18,622 bases of DNA from an uncultured Lachnospiraceae bacterium (GTDB taxonomy: Bacteria > Bacillota > Clostridia > Lachnospirales > Lachnospiraceae), in assembly GCA_900548905.1 (NCBI GenBank), contig URMK01000087.1, positions 1 to 18,622 of the forward strand. The letters are read 5' to 3'. The position numbers and the translations under genes were made by a program. Each line of letters starts with the position of its first letter. The stretch's first letter is position 1. The notes below the pieces were generated by a model. The model did not search any database. It was not told where the DNA came from and saw only the letters and a program-made list of their open reading frames with translations. Shown in pieces: positions 6,713 to 14,200 of this stretch.

Positions 6713-6741
6713 TTGACTTTTGCGCTTCCTGCCTTTATAAT
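6713..6741 (+). promoter_or_regulatory. strong sigma-A promoter of the TetR gene
   Basis: TTGACT (6713-6718), a 17-base spacer and a consensus TATAAT (6736-6741). Transcription should start near 6748, inside the 28-base palindrome at 6744-6771. Confidence 0.85.
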
Positions 6742-6743
6742 AA

Positions 6744-6771
6744 ATAAAAGCGACCATATAGTCGCTTTTAT
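6744..6771. promoter_or_regulatory. 28-base palindromic operator, probably for the adjacent TetR repressor
   Basis: Arms 6744-6754 and 6761-6771 are perfect 11-base inverted copies (core AAAAGCGAC and GTCGCTTTT) around CATATA. The site begins three bases after the -10, covers the likely transcription start, and ends three bases before the AGGAG at 6775-6779. A TetR dimer here would block both RNA polymerase and, as an RNA hairpin, possibly ribosome loading. This is the classical arrangement for autoregulation. Confidence 0.75.
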
Positions 6772-6787
6772 AAAAGGAGTGTTTTCC

Positions 6788-7387
6788 ATGGGTGAAAAAG
6801 GTACTCTTACCCGCAGGCATATTCTGGACTGCGCCTGTCCTCTGTTTATCAGATATGGCTACAAGGCGGTTACCATGCAGGATATCTGCCGGGCCAGCGG
6901 ATTAAGCAAGGGCGGTCTTTACCGCCATTATAAGGATAAGCCTTCCCTTTTTTCCGATCTGCTGCGGAGTTTTCAGGAGGACAGGGAGCAGCACGACGGG
7001 GAGGGCATGGACGCAGGCGCCTCCGCCCGGGTACTTCTGGAGGATTATCTGTTTTCCCAGCTGGGAGACATACGGGACAGGAAACCGGGGCTGTACGGGG
7101 CCATTTATGAATTCTGCCTGGAATCCCATGATACAAAGGATTTATCTTTCCTGTCAAAGCAATACACAAGGGGTGAAGCGGTTCTTCTCGATCTCCTCGC
7201 CTATGGAACCGAAACGGGGGAATTCCATCCGGGTAACCCCAAAGAAACTGCAGCCGCTATCCTTTTTATGATAGAAGGAATAAAAATATGCAGTGAAGTG
7301 ATGCCAATAACAGAAGAGATGCTCACAGGAATTTATCACCAGATAAAGAAGCTGTTGGGAGTATCGGAACAGGAGCCGGTATGCTGA
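6788..7387 (+). CDS. TetR/AcrR-family transcriptional repressor
   Basis: A 199-residue regulator. Its N-terminal helix-turn-helix is the TetR form (about residues 6-55: ILDCACPLFIRYGYKAVTMQ followed by DICRASGLSKGGLYRHYKDK), and the rest is a helical ligand-binding and dimerisation domain with no recognisable ligand motif. The start is the ATG at 6788 with AGGAG eight bases upstream; an upstream Met at 6713 overlaps the -35 and operator and is not used. The gene is preceded by its own promoter and a palindromic operator. The last seven bases overlap the CPBP protease gene, so the repressor and protease are co-expressed and translationally coupled. The inducer is unknown; TetR proteins next to small membrane proteins often answer drugs or membrane-active compounds. 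Confidence 0.9.
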   Translation: MGEKGTLTRRHILDCACPLFIRYGYKAVTMQDICRASGLSKGGLYRHYKDKPSLFSDLLRSFQEDREQHDGEGMDAGASARVLLEDYLFSQLGDIRDRKPGLYGAIYEFCLESHDTKDLSFLSKQYTRGEAVLLDLLAYGTETGEFHPGNPKETAAAILFMIEGIKICSEVMPITEEMLTGIYHQIKKLLGVSEQEPVC

Positions 7388-8253
7388 CCAGAAAACAAAA
7401 GCGTTCGATCCTCTACATTTTATTTGTATTTATTCTTTGTTCCGCCGCAAAGGATTTTGAATTCCTGGTGCTTAAAACGGATGAAACCTTCCTTGCCGAA
7501 AATATCTTCTGTAAAATTTTTGCGATTCTTGTCATTTCCCAATGCCTGGTTGAGAGGAAGCTCTCCTGGAAAAGCATCGGCTTTCGGCTGAACGGGCTGA
7601 AAAGAGGTCTTATTCTGGGGTTTTCCCTGGGAATCAGCACTTTTGCGGTTTCCTATCTGGCAGAATGCCTCATCCTTCTTCTCATGGGGAAATCCCCGCG
7701 CCTTTCTTTCTTTATCTCCAGCTTTTCCCTTTCGGATCAAACGGTCACCGGCATTTCCCTTTCTGCAATTCTCATATGTATTCTGGGAAACGTGATTAAT
7801 GTGGCGGCGGAGGAAGGGCTTTTCCGGGGATTGCTTTTCAAGCTCGGGCGGAGGGCGTTCTCTTCCCGGAATGCCAATCTGCTGCAGGCGCTTCTCTTCG
7901 GCATCTGGCATCTGGTTACCGTCGTGGTATGGGTCAGAGAAGGCAGCCTCACCGTGGGGGCCGCCATTCTTATGGGGATCGGTTATATCATACTTGCCGG
8001 TATCCTTGGCTTTGAATGGGGCCTGTGCGTTACCCTCACAGGAACCCTATGGACCGGGATATTCGAGCATTTTTTTAATAATTTTATCAGCAATTCCCTG
8101 CATGTGGTCACCGATACGGGTACCGATGAGCTTCAGATACTGCGTATCGTACTTTCCAATGTCCTTTCCCTGCTTTTGGTACTCTTTCTCCTGAAGCGGG
8201 GTAAAAAGAAGGAACGCCGGCGCCCTGCAGGCCGTCGGAAGGCTGCCGGATAA
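7381..8253 (+). CDS. CPBP-family intramembrane metalloprotease (Abi/CAAX-like)
   Basis: A 290-residue integral membrane protein with about seven or eight hydrophobic segments. All three CPBP motifs are present: EExxxR at E144-E145-x3-R149 (AAEEGLFRG), FxxxH at F173-H177 (FGIWH), and HxxxN at H230-N234 (EHFFNN). These build the intramembrane metal-dependent active site related to Rce1 CAAX protease. Bacterial members act in bacteriocin self-immunity, maturation of exported peptides or defence. No bacteriocin or peptide gene is seen beside it. The ATG at 7381 overlaps the TetR gene's stop by seven bases and has AGGAG just upstream. The C-terminus is a basic tail (KRGKKKERRRPAGRRK) on the predicted cytoplasmic side. 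A terminator stem includes its stop codon. Confidence 0.88.
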   Translation: MLTRKQKRSILYILFVFILCSAAKDFEFLVLKTDETFLAENIFCKIFAILVISQCLVERKLSWKSIGFRLNGLKRGLILGFSLGISTFAVSYLAECLILLLMGKSPRLSFFISSFSLSDQTVTGISLSAILICILGNVINVAAEEGLFRGLLFKLGRRAFSSRNANLLQALLFGIWHLVTVVVWVREGSLTVGAAILMGIGYIILAGILGFEWGLCVTLTGTLWTGIFEHFFNNFISNSLHVVTDTGTDELQILRIVLSNVLSLLLVLFLLKRGKKKERRRPAGRRKAAG

Positions 8254-8277
8254 ACGCAGCCTTCTTTACGTCCTTTT
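8238..8277 (+). terminator. terminator overlapping the stop codon of the CPBP gene
   Basis: A perfect 9-bp stem, GAAGGCTGC (8238-8246) with GCAGCCTTC (8256-8264), encloses the TAA stop (8251-8253) in its loop. It is followed by TTTACGTCCTTTTT. The T-run is interrupted, so efficiency is uncertain. The hairpin also lies between two convergent operons, but on the minus strand no T-run follows it. Confidence 0.55.
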
Positions 8278-8315
8278 TCACCATGTCTCCGGAAAGGAGT
8301 CCCTTACCCGCCTGT

Positions 8316-9104
8316 TCACCCGATTAGAAACACAGACTCCAGCAGGGGTATCAGCTCTTGCATGCTGCCGATAACGGCATCGGCTCCGGCTGATCGGTAT
8401 TTCTCCGTTACCAGTGCAACCCTCCGTTTTTTTTCTTCCGCAGAAAGCCTCTCAAACTCATCCCTGCCAAGCCCCATTTCGGAGCTGCCCTCAATAATTC
8501 CTACGGAAAAAACACCGGCATTTTTCCCTTCTTTGATATCGGAGACCGTATCCCCTACCTTCACGACGCCGGCGGCGCAGGATACGGCAAAGGCTTCCAT
8601 ATTTCTGTATATCATATAAGGATAGGGCCTTCCCCGTTTGTGGGTGCTGTCCGGCGAAAACCAGGCATCCGGCTTATATCCGTGTTCCTCCGCTTTTTGG
8701 GTGACTATTTCCATCATTTGATCCGTATAGCCGGTGGTGGATCCCACAGGGATTCCCTTTTCCCGCAGGGCCTTCACCGTTTCCAGCACGCCCGGCTTTA
8801 CGTCGGTGAAATTCTCCAGAATACCCATCAGTTTTCCTTCAAAAAGCCGGTAAAGCCGGTCAATATCCTCTTCTTCAGCGGGGTTTTTGTATGTTTCTAT
8901 CCATAATCCACGGATTCTGGGCATCTCCAGCATGGCCTTGATATGATCACGCTTCAGCATCCCCATAGGTTTTCTTACCTCTTCCATCTCCGGTTCAATT
9001 CCAAATGCCCGGAACACCTCCGCAAAAGCCTGTACGGGTGCAAAACATCCATAATCCACCGTCGTTCCTGCCCAGTCGAAAATAACCGCTTCCAGTTTCT
9101 TCAT
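8316..9104 (-). CDS. phnX: phosphonoacetaldehyde hydrolase (phosphonatase)
   Basis: A 262-residue cytoplasmic enzyme of the HAD superfamily that splits the C-P bond of phosphonoacetaldehyde into acetaldehyde and phosphate. The sequence closely follows known PhnX. The nucleophile is D10 in FDWAGTTVDYG (with the characteristic A12). The Schiff-base lysine is K51 in PMGMLKRDH, the phosphate-binding loop is GSTTGYT (121-127), and the Mg-binding acids are D185 and D189 in GDTVSDIKEG. It is the last gene of the AEP operon. Its ATG lies in the ATGA overlap with phnW (9101-9104), with AGGAG 11 bases upstream inside phnW, so the two enzymes are translationally coupled. It converts the product of PhnW. 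Confidence 0.96.
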   Translation of the reverse strand: MKKLEAVIFDWAGTTVDYGCFAPVQAFAEVFRAFGIEPEMEEVRKPMGMLKRDHIKAMLEMPRIRGLWIETYKNPAEEEDIDRLYRLFEGKLMGILENFTDVKPGVLETVKALREKGIPVGSTTGYTDQMMEIVTQKAEEHGYKPDAWFSPDSTHKRGRPYPYMIYRNMEAFAVSCAAGVVKVGDTVSDIKEGKNAGVFSVGIIEGSSEMGLGRDEFERLSAEEKKRRVALVTEKYRSAGADAVIGSMQELIPLLESVFLIG

Positions 9105-10207
9105 ACCGCTTTTTTCTCCTTTTCCTGAAGAAAATCCGCCAGGATATCGCAGAGCCTGTTGATATCCTCCTCATAGATTTCCCCGATATTTCCGATTCGG
9201 AAGGTTTCCGCCTCCGTCACCTTTCCGGGATAAATGGCATAGCCCCTCTCCTTGATATATTCATACATTTCAGAAAAGGAAAAAGAATGGTTTTCGGGAT
9301 AATAAAAGGTGGTGATGATCGGACCCTGGTATTGGCCCCCGATATAGGGCCGGATACCCATCTCCTCCATTCTGCGGATGAGCAGCCTGTTATTCTCTGT
9401 ATAGCGCCGGTTCCGGGCAGCTGTCCCGCCTTCCTCCTCCATTTCCTCCAGGGCCTTTGCAAACGCCAGCACCACATGCGTGGGAGAGGTAAATCTCCAT
9501 TTGCCGTCTTTTTCCATGGTTTCCCACTGATCATACAGATCCAGGGAAAGGCTTCTTGCTTTTCCTTCGCTCTCCATCAGTTTTTCCCGGTTGGCTATTA
9601 TAAAAGAAAATCCGGGAACACCCTGGATGCATTTGTTCGCGCTGCTGATAAGAAAGTCAATTCCCAGCTCTGCCACCGGGATATCCACTCCGCCGAAGCT
9701 GCTCATGGCATCCACAATAAACGTCTTTCCCGCTTTCTTTACCACACCGGCCGCCGCGGCAATATCGTTTAGGATCCCCGAAGTCGTTTCACTGTGTACC
9801 ATGGAGACATGGGTGATATCCGGATTTTCAGCAAGGAGCATTTCTATAACAGAAGGATCCGGAATTTTATCATAATCCTGTCTGTAGATCAGATGGGGAA
9901 TGGACGCGTGCGCCGCAATATCCCCCATCCGTTCCCCATACGCCCCGTTTGAGACTATCAGAAGCTTATCCTCTTTTCCTATCACACTGGTAAGTACCGA
10001 CTCCACGCCAAAGGTTCCGCTTCCCTGCATGAGCACTGCCGTATAATCCCCGGCGGACACCCGCGCGAGCTTTAAAAGCTTTGCCCGGATTTCCTGGGTG
10101 ATTTTCTTATAATCATCGTCCCAAGTGCAGTGATCAAACAGCATCTCGTTTTTTACGGAGGCCGTTGTGGTCAAAGGCCCCGGCGTTAATAGTTTATAAT
10201 ATTTCAT
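9101..10207 (-). CDS. phnW: 2-aminoethylphosphonate--pyruvate transaminase
   Basis: A 368-residue PLP-dependent class V aminotransferase that passes the amino group of AEP to pyruvate, giving phosphonoacetaldehyde and alanine. It has the family opening (YYKLLTPGPLTTT), the cofactor-contacting Asp in FIVDAMSSFGG (D166) and the PLP lysine in SANKCIQGVPGF (K192), numbering that fits characterised PhnW within two residues. The start is the ATG at 10207, with AAAGGA just upstream; an in-frame Met five codons earlier (10222) overlaps the ribosome site and is less likely. It lies 17 bases after the binding-protein gene and overlaps phnX by four bases. Together with phnX this is the complete two-step AEP breakdown route. 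Confidence 0.95.
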   Translation of the reverse strand: MKYYKLLTPGPLTTTASVKNEMLFDHCTWDDDYKKITQEIRAKLLKLARVSAGDYTAVLMQGSGTFGVESVLTSVIGKEDKLLIVSNGAYGERMGDIAAHASIPHLIYRQDYDKIPDPSVIEMLLAENPDITHVSMVHSETTSGILNDIAAAAGVVKKAGKTFIVDAMSSFGGVDIPVAELGIDFLISSANKCIQGVPGFSFIIANREKLMESEGKARSLSLDLYDQWETMEKDGKWRFTSPTHVVLAFAKALEEMEEEGGTAARNRRYTENNRLLIRRMEEMGIRPYIGGQYQGPIITTFYYPENHSFSFSEMYEYIKERGYAIYPGKVTEAETFRIGNIGEIYEEDINRLCDILADFLQEKEKKAV

Positions 10208-10224
10208 GTTTTTTCCTTTCATTT

Positions 10225-11217
10225 TTACAGTTCCGGTTTACAGCTGTCTGACAGCTCCTGGTGCTTTTTCAGAAGTTCAAAGGTAAGGGCTTCCCCAAAA
10301 ATGCGGGGATTTCCTGCTTTATTAGCGGCATCCTCCGTTTCCCCTTCATAAAGCGGAATAGGGTATGTTTTCCGGAGTTCCTCCCTGCCGTTATTTATGA
10401 TGCATTCGGCCATCTCCATAGCTTTGGGATTGCTCTGGGCTCCCTTATCCACAACCGCCACGGATTCCGTCAGGGAAAAATTCCCCTCTGCCGGATCCAC
10501 AAAATCAATGGGGATACCGGAGGCTTTATCCGCTACCGCCTGATGCCTTAACCCGAAGCCCACGGCCACCTCACCTGCCCTCGCTTTTTTCAAAGGGGCG
10601 GAGCCGGAATCCTCAATATGATCTCCCGCATTGGCATATATACCGGTGAGCACCTCTTTTGCCCCGTCCTCCCCATATTCGGATACAAGAGCCTGGATGA
10701 GCAGCCATGCGGTGGAGGAGGCGTTAATATCCGTTACGGAGATCATTCCTGCGTATACCGGATCCGCCAGATCCTGAATTGATGCCGGCACAGGAAGATT
10801 ATGCTCCTTCATCATTTCCGTATTCAGGATAATGGCACCTTCCTGCGCGGTGATCGGTGCACAGTAGGAAGGGAATTCATCCAGCGTATTTACGGAAAAG
10901 GTAAGATCCTTAAAGCTCTTATTCTGCTCCTGGGCGCTGTTTACATAAAAAGTGCTCATGGTTATCAGATCCGCTTCTATATTGCTTCCCTCGGCAAGCA
11001 GCTTTCCGCCCAGCTCAGAGGTGCCGAAGGACTGGAATAGATACTGATCCCGGAAGCCGTTGTTATCCAGCGCGTTTTTCATGGCGGTAACCGCTTCGTC
11101 GTCCGCATTGGAATAAATAATCACCTTCTCATTTGCCGCGCTTTTCCCGCAGCCTGCCAGGACACCCAGCGCCACTGCCGCCGCCAGCCCTACAGCCGTT
11201 ATTTTTTTTAACTTCAT
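10225..11217 (-). CDS. ABC transporter substrate-binding lipoprotein, probably for 2-aminoethylphosphonate
   Basis: A 330-residue exported lipoprotein. The signal peptide (MKLKKITAVGLAAAVALGV) ends in the lipobox LAGC, so C23 is the lipidated residue. The mature part has the type II periplasmic-binding fold of the ferric/AEP group (opening VIIYSNADDEAVTAM, then GGKLLAEGSNIEADLITMS). This group is called PhnS-type when encoded beside phnW and phnX. It captures substrate outside the cell for the fused permease. The ATG at 11217 has GAGGG about seven bases upstream, and its gene begins 11 bases after the permease stop. Assignment to AEP rests mainly on operon context; the family also includes Fe(III) and polyamine binders. 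Confidence 0.85.
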   Translation of the reverse strand: MKLKKITAVGLAAAVALGVLAGCGKSAANEKVIIYSNADDEAVTAMKNALDNNGFRDQYLFQSFGTSELGGKLLAEGSNIEADLITMSTFYVNSAQEQNKSFKDLTFSVNTLDEFPSYCAPITAQEGAIILNTEMMKEHNLPVPASIQDLADPVYAGMISVTDINASSTAWLLIQALVSEYGEDGAKEVLTGIYANAGDHIEDSGSAPLKKARAGEVAVGFGLRHQAVADKASGIPIDFVDPAEGNFSLTESVAVVDKGAQSNPKAMEMAECIINNGREELRKTYPIPLYEGETEDAANKAGNPRIFGEALTFELLKKHQELSDSCKPEL

Positions 11218-11227
11218 GTTTTTTCCC

Positions 11228-12859
11228 TCAATTCTTCTTTCTTTTTATCCTGCCGTCTGCCAGTATCCGAAACAGCCCTCTGGCGAGCAGGTTGATAAAC
11301 AAAATCAGTAAAGATAAGACAAAAATTTCATTAAACTTATTAAAATACTGCAGTTCCTTTATTTTTGTGGTCATAACCATAGTTCTTGCACCCGCGATGA
11401 AAATCACGGCGCTGACCGTCACCATGGCGTTGATGAAATAATAGCTGAATACTTCCAGTATGGTGGAAACTGCATTTGGCGTTACCACACGGATGATAGT
11501 TTTTATCCATGAATCCCCCATCAGCATGGCTGTCGTCTCCCAGGAAGCGTTCATTTTGGCCAGGGAGCTTTTCATCATCAGATACGGTGTGGAAAAAAAA
11601 TGGACCACATTACACACAATAAGAAGAAAAAAAGTATTCTGAACCGGCGTACCGGAAAAGCTGAACAGGAATGCAAGCCCGATCACCATTCCCGGAATGG
11701 TGTTGGTCACCAGTGCGATTCCCTCAATCCCATTTTTCAGCTTTTGGGAAACGGAGCTTCTGGCCGTCACCAAAGCCCCGCCATATGCCACCAGCGTTCC
11801 CATAACTGCGGTAAAGAAAGCCACGATAAGCGAATTGCGGAACACGCCCGACAGGGTGTCATCCGTAAAGACGCTGCTCACATGTTCCAGGGTAAAACGG
11901 ATATCATAAGGCCATTCGGAAACAAACGGCACCACAAATATAACGGCAAATACGGATAATACACACAGGATGATACCGGTGCTCACGGCCCCGCACCCCA
12001 TATCCCGTACTCTGTTACGGCGGATTTCTATGGCAGATACCTTGTTGTATCTCACATTATATTTTTCCAGAAACTGAAGCACCGCTATGCTCACTGCAGA
12101 GGGCACCAGCATCACCATAGCCACCACAGCCCCTCTGGAAAAATCAGGAATGCTCCCCAGCATCTGATCGTAGAGGACAGCGGCTATCACCTCATATTTC
12201 CCGCCCACGGAAGCAGGGATGCCGAAATCCGTAAAGCAAAGGAAAAACGCCTGGATAAACGAAGCCGCCAGCGTGCCGAGAAGGGGCCTTACTATTGTCA
12301 TCATAAACGTGGAAATGCCATTATCCCCCATAATCCGGGACACGATCATGAACTTTTTGTCGATATAACCCATAGTATTATGGATTAGCATAAAGGCGAT
12401 AGGCAGCGTATAAATTACATATCCGGTCAACAGACCATTGAACCCATATATATCGAACAGCTGTCTTCCGAACAGCCTGGTAAGAAGCCCCTGCCTGCCA
12501 AAGGAATAAATGATGGCAAATCCGTAAGTGATCGTAGGGAGAAGCATGGGAAGCAGCGCCGCCCCCCGGATCACGGCCTTCATCCACGACGGAATATTCG
12601 TATAATTGATCGTATAAGCCAGGAAAAAAGCCAGGACAGTGGTTACCAGCGCACTGACGGCCGCCACCAGGAAGCTGTTCCCAAGCGCCCTTCCGAAGCC
12701 GCGGGAGAGAAAAACACTGCGGTAGCTGGCGAGAGTCAGCCCTCCTTCTCCCAGGAAGGATTTCAACAGAAGCTGAAAAACGGGGAGAATCAGGAAAATA
12801 GTGAAAATGGCCAGCAGAACCCCGTACAATAATTTGATTTCTTTATTTTTCTTTTTCAT
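11228..12859 (-). CDS. fused double-domain ABC permease, probable AEP transporter
   Basis: A 543-residue membrane protein containing two copies of the binding-protein-dependent permease domain, the layout of the Fe(III)-type (FbpB-like) family and of the fused AEP permeases (PhnU2 type, normally about 550 residues). Each half has about six membrane segments, roughly 15-265 and 290-535, with an EAA-like loop in each half (around SRIMGDNGISTF and TTAMLMGDSWIKT) for docking the ATPase. I chose the ATG at 12857-12859, which has a GAGGCGG/AAGG stretch upstream. A TTG at 12874 would overlap the ATPase stop (TTGA) and add five residues. One polypeptide thus supplies both transmembrane halves, pairing with a dimer of the ATPase encoded just upstream. 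Confidence 0.87.
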   Translation of the reverse strand: MKKKNKEIKLLYGVLLAIFTIFLILPVFQLLLKSFLGEGGLTLASYRSVFLSRGFGRALGNSFLVAAVSALVTTVLAFFLAYTINYTNIPSWMKAVIRGAALLPMLLPTITYGFAIIYSFGRQGLLTRLFGRQLFDIYGFNGLLTGYVIYTLPIAFMLIHNTMGYIDKKFMIVSRIMGDNGISTFMMTIVRPLLGTLAASFIQAFFLCFTDFGIPASVGGKYEVIAAVLYDQMLGSIPDFSRGAVVAMVMLVPSAVSIAVLQFLEKYNVRYNKVSAIEIRRNRVRDMGCGAVSTGIILCVLSVFAVIFVVPFVSEWPYDIRFTLEHVSSVFTDDTLSGVFRNSLIVAFFTAVMGTLVAYGGALVTARSSVSQKLKNGIEGIALVTNTIPGMVIGLAFLFSFSGTPVQNTFFLLIVCNVVHFFSTPYLMMKSSLAKMNASWETTAMLMGDSWIKTIIRVVTPNAVSTILEVFSYYFINAMVTVSAVIFIAGARTMVMTTKIKELQYFNKFNEIFVLSLLILFINLLARGLFRILADGRIKRKKN

Positions 12860-12870
12860 GCCCTTCCGCC

Positions 12871-13641
12871 TCAAATAGCTATAGAGCTTTCTTCCGTATT
12901 CTCTTCGAACAGGGTATAGATATTGTGCCTTTTAATCTCCAGCTGGTTCAGAATGAATTTGCGCACAAAGCTGTTTCCGGGCTGATGGATAATTTCCGCC
13001 GGTTCATCATATTGGGAAACCGCCCCTTCATTAATAATCAATACCCGGTCGGAAAGCGTGAGGGCTTCCTCCGGATCATGGGTCACAATGATTGTCGTCA
13101 GATGATACTCCCTGGCTATTGCTTTGATCCTGTCCTTAATGGATTCTTTTATCACCCCGTCCAGAGCGCTTAAGGGTTCATCCAGCAGCAGAATACGGGG
13201 TTTCATCACCATTGTCCTCGCCAGGGCTGCCCGCTGCTTCTGTCCGCCGGAAAGCTGATCGATCTTCTTATTCAGATGTTCTTCCAGGCCAAGTAGATGT
13301 ACCAGCTCCTTCACCTCCTCCTCAGAGGAAATGCCGGGCTTATTGCGCAGCCCGTATGTAATGTTCTGGTACACATTCAGATTGGGAAACAGGGCATAAT
13401 CCTGGAAAACAATATTAAACCCTCTCTTTTCCATAGGTTCATGGGTAATATCCTGCTCGTGAAAAAGAATCTTTCCTTCCTCCGCATCCGTTATCCCCAG
13501 GATCAGATTCAACAGCGTTGTTTTTCCACATCCGCTGGGCCCAAGTATGGATACAATTTCCCCGTCCCTGATATCCAATGTAATATCCTGCAGCACAGGT
13601 ACTCCATCATACGATTTTTTAATATGCTGTAAACTGAGCAT
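12871..13641 (-). CDS. ABC transporter ATP-binding subunit, probable AEP transporter
   Basis: A 256-residue ATPase with Walker A GPSGCGKT (34-41), Q-loop VFQ (Q80), signature LSGGQ (130-134), Walker B ILLLDEP (catalytic E155), D-loop SALD and switch H188. It is shorter than typical iron/AEP-type ATPases (about 350 residues) because it lacks the C-terminal TOBE/OB domain, which in relatives often serves regulation by substrate or partner. It is the first gene of the operon, with AAGGAAGG before the ATG at 13641 and a promoter about 50 bases upstream. It powers import by the fused permease encoded next. The AEP assignment comes from linkage to phnW and phnX. Confidence 0.88.
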   Translation of the reverse strand: MLSLQHIKKSYDGVPVLQDITLDIRDGEIVSILGPSGCGKTTLLNLILGITDAEEGKILFHEQDITHEPMEKRGFNIVFQDYALFPNLNVYQNITYGLRNKPGISSEEEVKELVHLLGLEEHLNKKIDQLSGGQKQRAALARTMVMKPRILLLDEPLSALDGVIKESIKDRIKAIAREYHLTTIIVTHDPEEALTLSDRVLIINEGAVSQYDEPAEIIHQPGNSFVRKFILNQLEIKRHNIYTLFEENTEESSIAI

Positions 13642-13689
13642 ACCGCCCTTCCTTTCTTCCGTTAACCGTTTTTTCCGCTAAACAACCAA

Positions 13690-13698
13690 ATTATAACA
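13690..13698 (-). promoter_or_regulatory. extended -10 promoter of the AEP operon
   Basis: On the minus strand, TGT-TATAAT (TATAAT at 13695-13690) is a consensus extended -10, with only a weak -35 candidate (TAGTTG at 13718-13713, 17-base spacing). A perfect 10-base palindrome, CAAGATCTTG (13731-13740), lies upstream and is a possible regulator site. No regulator gene is present in the operon. Confidence 0.5.
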
Positions 13699-13758
13699 AT
13701 CCTTTTTCCCCTCAACTATCACACCAACTTCAAGATCTTGTAAAAGCTCTGTAAATCA

Positions 13759-13786
13759 TTGACATCGTGAGATAACCTGCTATACT
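13759..13786 (+). promoter_or_regulatory. promoter of the padR gene
   Basis: A consensus TTGACA (13759-13764), a 16-base spacer and TATACT (13781-13786) with TGC in front, giving an extended -10. It is divergent from the AEP operon promoter across a 223-base gap (13642-13864). Confidence 0.75.
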
Positions 13787-13801
13787 GTAATTACCACGAC
13801 A

Positions 13802-13814
13802 GACGTAGTACGTC
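13802..13814. promoter_or_regulatory. candidate PadR operator
   Basis: GACGT-AGT-ACGTC, a perfect dyad with a 3-base centre, lies about 16 bases after the -10, inside the early transcript. It is also framed by two CAGACG copies. PadR proteins commonly repress their own gene through a dyad at this place; the match is positional, not by consensus. Confidence 0.4.
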
Positions 13815-13864
13815 AGACGGAGTAATTTTTTTCATGTCCGCCTGCGGGAAAAGGAGCTGATGAG

Positions 13865-14188
13865 TTGATAAGCAGTGATATCATCCGTGGCTACAATGAT
13901 ACCTTCATTCTTTTCCATCTGCTGGACGGCCCCTCGTACGGATATGAGATATCCAAACACATAAGAGAACGTTCCGGGGATAAATACAGTATTAAAGAAA
14001 CAACCTTATATTCCGCCTTTACCAGACTGGAAAGAAACGGTTATATCGAATCCTTTTATGGGGATGAAACCAACGGGAAACGGCGTACCTACTACCGGAT
14101 TACGGAAAGCGGGAGGAATTATTACAAGGAAAAATGTGAAGAGTGGAAAGTAACCAAGGAAGTAGTGGAACAGTTTATACGGCTGTAA
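13865..14188 (+). CDS. PadR-family transcriptional regulator
   Basis: A 107-residue winged-helix repressor typical of short (PadR-s2) members. The conserved opening is FHLLDGPSYGYEISKHIRER, followed by the recognition region IKETTLYSAFTRLERNGYI and the wing GKRRTYYRITESGRNYY, ending in a dimer helix. The start is the TTG at 13865 with AGGAG eight bases upstream; the nearby ATG at 13860 leads to an immediate stop (ATGAGTTGA). It has its own promoter and candidate operator, and is followed after 12 bases by a HAAS-domain membrane protein, a pairing seen repeatedly in Firmicutes where PadR controls the membrane partner. The ligand is unknown, and is often cell-envelope or antimicrobial stress. 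Confidence 0.9.
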   Translation: MISSDIIRGYNDTFILFHLLDGPSYGYEISKHIRERSGDKYSIKETTLYSAFTRLERNGYIESFYGDETNGKRRTYYRITESGRNYYKEKCEEWKVTKEVVEQFIRL

Positions 14189-14200
14189 GAAAGGATTATT

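Noticed and set aside
6713..6787. The upstream Met of the TetR frame as the start
   Set aside because: It overlaps the -35 and operator and precedes the transcription start; AGGAG points to the ATG at 6788.
7381..8253. A phage-resistance or bacteriocin island around the CPBP protease
   Set aside because: The protease is accompanied only by its TetR repressor; no toxin, peptide, maturation or mobile gene is present.
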